Shown here: piece after piece, positions 60,675 through 64,000 of the stretch
Position numbering within the stretch: position 1 is the stretch's first letter
Layout: every line of letters begins with the position of its first letter
Assembly (NCBI RefSeq): GCF_031755915.1
Contig: NC_083384.1
Span: forward strand, 21,884,001-21,948,000
DNA: 64,000 nt
Direction of reading: 5' to 3'
Source of the DNA: Ziziphus jujuba
Lineage: Eukaryota; Streptophyta; Magnoliopsida; Rosales; Rhamnaceae
Translations under genes and position numbers: made by a program
The notes under the pieces: model-generated
Databases searched by the model: none
The model's input: only the letters and a program-made list of their open reading frames with translations
What the model was told of the DNA's origin: nothing

Positions 60675-61806
60675 GTTACTGAAATAATGCAAAAAACCTT
60701 ACCAAATTCACTCCCTCATATGTACCACTCAAACAGGGTCTTGTTCACTTGTGTTTCACATTAGTTTCGGTTTTTAATCCTATTATAAGCTCGCACTCTC
60801 TTGCCTTTTTCCACTCAAAGATTATCTCAAAGTTTTAATACAACACACTTAAAACCGGTAATTAGATTATAAGTATGTCCTAATTAAGCGTATCAATAGA
60901 ATAGAAACAAGTAGCAAGCAATTTCCGAGTGAATGATAAAACCTAGTCTCGGCATTATTGTCCAAAAACAAGAAAAAAATAACAAGGCAATTATTTTTGG
61001 ATTCAATGATGGATCAAAATTAGAATATTAAGAGCCAAAATTAAAGGATAAAATTTCAAAAAATGATTCAAACAATTAACAAGAACCCAATTCAAATAAA
61101 GTATGGGATAGTTATTGGTTGTAGTTCTCGTAATTTAAGTTTATATCTCAAATCCCTTAACCAATGTTAATCCAATCAATTAACACCAATATTCAAATAC
61201 CAGCAACTAATATTGAATGAATAAATATCAATTACAACAATTCTCAATTGAATTTCCCAAAACCAAAAAACTCAAAATTCTATTTTTTTTTTTTTCCTTT
61301 AAGCCGGCCTTTTTTATGTGCATTTTCTTTTTAATTTATTTTTTTAACTTCGGTTTTTTATTTTTTATTTTTTATTTTTGGTCACAAATGAAAATAATAT
61401 CAACACAAACTCCAGCAGCACAATTACCACCAAAAATCGCAACCCCATTGCCAAACAACTTATCAAACCAGATTCTACCTTTCAAGATAAAGCAAATTGC
61501 ACAATTTTAGAGTTTTTGTAATATGATTACAAAATTCTTCCTTTTTAAAAAATATATTAATGCAACTAATTAAGATTAGAACAACAAGGACAAATTAACA
61601 ATAAACCAAATTACTGAGAACTAATATGTAAACCAACCAATAAACTAGATAGCAAAAAATTCGCCTAAAAAAAGGAACCTTAATTCGGCTATGAAAATTC
61701 TTTTTTTTTTTTAAATGCAAAATGTGTATGAGTAGAGAACATCCTTAACCTAATGTTAAAATCATAGAATAATGCAAAAATAAAAAAAAAGAAATAACAT
61801 AGATTA
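60675..61806 (-). other. 5' leader of element G, interrupted by Copia insertion
   Basis: The stretch aligns with the leaders of elements C and H, without coding content. It ends at 61806, some 45 bases before the expected primer site, where the Copia LTR starts. Confidence 0.75.
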
Positions 61807-62841
61807 TGTTGAAGTGTGGCAATTTTGCCACTTGATGGTGCATGTCACCGGCTAGCATGCACACCTTGGTATCAAATCCTTTCCTTTTATGAGTTTATAT
61901 TTTTTTTGTATGTTTTTAATTTATGCAAGGTATATTTTGATAATGTTTTGTGCCTAAGTTATGTATGCAAAAGTATAGGCAAAATTATGCACAAAAGAGT
62001 AGGAATGTTATGCCTGAAATGCCTATGGTGCTGGATTCATAATTTCCAGCAACATAGTTCCACTATTTATTTTATATCTCAGGTTGCAAATGGCGTTTTG
62101 GGCTGAAATTTTGATGGATGTCTACAGACATATATATAAGAATATGGTTCAAATTTCAGGTCCAAATGACATGGGAAAGTCCATTTTCTATTCCAAACAG
62201 ATTGCTGTATCTGATGGGCCCAGTATGCAGAGTATGGGTCAGCTTTGGAGCTGTTTGGCCATGATCCGGTTCCAGAACTTTCCTAGCTCTTGGAAAAATA
62301 TTTATTGATGACCAAGGATGCTTCAAACCAAGTTTCATAAGCAGATACAAAGGGGAACTAAGTAGGTGAAGCTAGTTTGGTTGTTTACCCAAACTAGTTA
62401 AACAATAGGAACTTAGTTCAAACCATGTGCCACTTTTTACTATATTTGGAATAGACATGTTGCAGCTGGTTTTTGACTCTTTTGTGTATGAAAAGTTAGG
62501 TGTTGACCATTTTACTTTTTAAATTTCAAATACTTTACTCATTTTGTAAGCTCACATGCTTGGCATGTGTGAACTAGTTGTAATTTCAAGCTTATATTGT
62601 AAAATGAATGAAATGGCTATACATCTAAGCCTTATTTTCAAAAGCCAACGTGTTCCTCTTCTTCTTATCTCTTCTTCAACACCTTAGAACACTTTAGGAA
62701 CCCTAAAAACCAGAAAATACCATAACCAAAACCTAAAAACACAACTCACACACAACCATTCCCAAGAGCATCACCAAAAGCTTGCTTGTTGCTAACACTT
62801 CAAGCTAGCTTGCTCTTGGTCATAACCTTCTCACCCCAACA
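61807..62841 (+). repeat. 5' LTR of the right-edge Copia element
   Basis: This 1035-bp LTR runs from TGTTGAAGTGTGGC to CACCCCAACA. It aligns end to end with the solo LTR at 15528-16560. Open frames within it (61816-62106, 62084-62308) lack protein character. Confidence 0.93.
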
Positions 62842-62844
62842 AAG

Positions 62845-62856
62845 TGGTATCAGAGC
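62845..62856 (+). other. Primer-binding site, initiator-Met tRNA
   Basis: TGGTATCAGAGC, the standard plant Copia primer site, lies three bases after the LTR. Confidence 0.95.
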
Positions 62857-62975
62857 AAGGCACATTTTTGTGAGATTTGTGAGGTTTTTGGGCTGGTTCA
62901 TTCCTTGAGAGTGAAGAGATACTTGAAAGCACAAATATATTTTCATATTCCTTCATACTAGAAAGCAACATTCAC

Positions 62976-64000
62976 ATGGCTTCTTCAAGTTTTTCAACTC
63001 CTCCTCCTCCTATCTTCAATGGGGAGAACTACAACATTTGGAGTATCAAGATGCAAGCCTACTTGAAGGCTTATGGTCTTTGGGAGGTCACCATAAATCC
63101 CCAAGAACCCGAGCCTTTGAGACAAGGGGCAACGGTCAACCAAATCAAGCACCATGAGGAGGAATTGGCTAAAGGTTTCAAGGCTCTCACCGCCATTCAT
63201 TCTTGTATTAATGATACCATTTTCACAAGGATAATGGCATGTGAGAGTGCCAAAGAAGCTTGGGACAAACTTCAATATGAGTTCCAAGGGAGTGCAAGGA
63301 CATGGCAAATGCAAATCCTTAACCTAAGGAGGGAGTTTGAGACTATCAAGATGAAAGACAAAGAAACGGTTAAGGAGTTCACCACAAGGCTTCTTAATGT
63401 GGTGAATCAAATTAGGGTGCTAGGTGAAAGATTAAGTGACCAAAGGATTGTGGAGAAGGTGTTGGTCTCCTTGCCTGAGAGGTTTGAAGCTAAGATATCT
63501 TCATTGGAGGAGTCAAGGAACCTAAATGAAATTTCCTTGACCGAGTTGGTGAATGCCTTGCAAGCTATGGAGCAAAGGAGGAGGATTAGACATGAAGAAT
63601 CAATGGAGTCTGCATTTGTGTCTAATCAACATCAAAAGACACATAATCAAAAGAAGAACAAGCTTAAGGTCATAAAGGAGAAAGGTGAAACTAGCAAACC
63701 CGAGAGGAAGTCCTATGAACCTTGTCACCATTGCAAGAAGAAAGGTCATCATCCAAGAAGGTGTTGGTGGAAGCCGGATGCATTTTGCCATAAATGCCAA
63801 CAAAAGGGTCATGTGGAGAGAGTATGCAAGGCAAACAAGAAAGATAAGCAACAAGCAAATGTTGCTAAAGATAATGCAAGTGATAGTGAATCCGAAGAGT
63901 TGTTTGTTGCTACTTGTTTTAGTAGCATCAAGAATGATGAAGGATGGATCATTGATAGTGGAGCAACACACCATATGTCTCACAAGCATGAGTGGTTCAC
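62976..64000 (+). CDS. Copia Gag-Pol polyprotein, N-terminal 341 codons
   Basis: The frame opens with MASSSFSTPPPPIFNGENYN and stays open to the window end. Residues 1-230 form the Copia Gag core: FNGENYNIWSIKMQAYL (the DUF4219-like start), then EAWDKLQYEFQG, LNLRREFETIKMKDKETVKE and VSLPERFEAKISSLEE (UBN2). Two CX2CX4HX4C knuckles follow, CHHCKKKGHHPRRC (Cys250 onward) and CHKCQQKGHVERVC (Cys271 onward). The aspartic protease begins with WIIDSGATHHMS, catalytic Asp327, with the D-S-G triad intact. The rest of protease, integrase, reverse transcriptase and RNase H should lie beyond 64000. Gag packages the element RNA and the protease cuts the polyprotein. Minus-strand open frames at 62994-63314 and 63600-63989 are shadows. 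Confidence 0.95.
   Translation, partial: MASSSFSTPPPPIFNGENYNIWSIKMQAYLKAYGLWEVTINPQEPEPLRQGATVNQIKHHEEELAKGFKALTAIHSCINDTIFTRIMACESAKEAWDKLQYEFQGSARTWQMQILNLRREFETIKMKDKETVKEFTTRLLNVVNQIRVLGERLSDQRIVEKVLVSLPERFEAKISSLEESRNLNEISLTELVNALQAMEQRRRIRHEESMESAFVSNQHQKTHNQKKNKLKVIKEKGETSKPERKSYEPCHHCKKKGHHPRRCWWKPDAFCHKCQQKGHVERVCKANKKDKQQANVAKDNASDSESEELFVATCFSSIKNDEGWIIDSGATHHMSHKHEWF

Larger units (their letters stand above)
54767..61806 (-). mobile_element. Gypsy element G, near full length
   Basis: A 3' LTR (54767-55896), polypurine tract, integrase, RNase H, reverse transcriptase, protease, gag and leader appear in the normal Gypsy order on the minus strand. The young Copia element begins at 61807 inside the leader, so the primer site and 5' LTR must lie beyond the window. 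All domains are degraded. Confidence 0.88.
61807..64000 (+). mobile_element. Young-looking Copia element, 5' part, runs off the window
   Basis: It contains a complete 5' LTR, a perfect methionine-tRNA primer site and an open gag-protease frame without a single stop. No other element here is intact over such a length. The left flank is GATTA (61802-61806); the matching duplicate should follow its 3' LTR outside the window. Confidence 0.93.

Noticed and set aside
61217..61510. 97-codon plus-strand open frame in the Gypsy leader
   Set aside because: It is Phe-rich because of T tracts, and the leader shows no conserved frame among copies.
62994..63989. Two minus-strand open frames of 106 and 129 codons at the right edge
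   Set aside because: They lie antisense to the intact Copia Gag-Pol frame, which has zinc knuckles and a protease site.
1..64000. A gene cluster, defence system or viral operon
   Set aside because: Nothing in the window other than two cell-wall protein genes and retrotransposons is supported; no caulimovirus-like movement or coat signature was seen.

Overview
This window is AT-rich plant nuclear DNA, most likely from a dicot. The evidence is two cysteine-rich cell-wall protein genes of a plant-only family, Copia and Gypsy LTR retrotransposons with plant-type motifs, methionine-tRNA-like primer sites, MITE-like foldbacks and long AT/AAT microsatellites. I cannot name the species. Only two ordinary host genes are visible, and most of the sequence from about 19 kb to the end is retrotransposon.

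Left part (1-16.6 kb): the window opens on the last 96 bases of a Gypsy LTR, then AT-rich intergenic DNA. A hybrid proline-rich protein gene (3926-4639, +) and a smaller DC2.15/EARLI1-like gene (14563-14988, -) face each other tail to tail, about 10 kb apart. Both start MGSK, have signal peptides and end in an eight-cysteine module, so they may be dispersed copies of one ancestral gene. Between them sits a dead Copia element (7286-11868) with a perfect AATTA target duplication. A solo Copia LTR follows at 15528-16560.

Middle part (16.6-26 kb): AT-rich DNA holds an AAT-rich microsatellite block, a foldback MITE, degenerate LTR-like sequence and two LTRs of the main Gypsy family. One of these carries a palindromic 24-bp minisatellite.

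Right part (26-61.8 kb): a nest of one decayed Gypsy family, whose LTRs are about 1.1 kb and bounded by TGATRCGAA...TTCGYATCA. I resolve one element with both LTRs (26059-33127, -), one long element that runs into the right-hand Copia (54767-61806, -), several truncated bodies in both orientations, and several solo LTRs, mostly with target duplications, inserted into copies of their own family. A decayed minus-strand Copia pol (52186-54766) is also interrupted by one. Two elements share the same scrambled, shortened pol. In three elements the Pol frame runs through the polypurine tract into the 3' LTR. Two inverted junctions (about 35.6 and 44.1 kb) create large palindromes.

Right edge (61807-64000): a young-looking Copia element begins, with a 1035-bp LTR, a perfect primer-binding site and an uninterrupted gag-protease frame that leaves the window. 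The solo LTR at 15.5 kb belongs to the same family.

I found no convincing undescribed multi-gene system. The most interesting signals concern the Gypsy family: an LTR-encoded Pol tail, a shared scrambled derivative, and inverted junctions.
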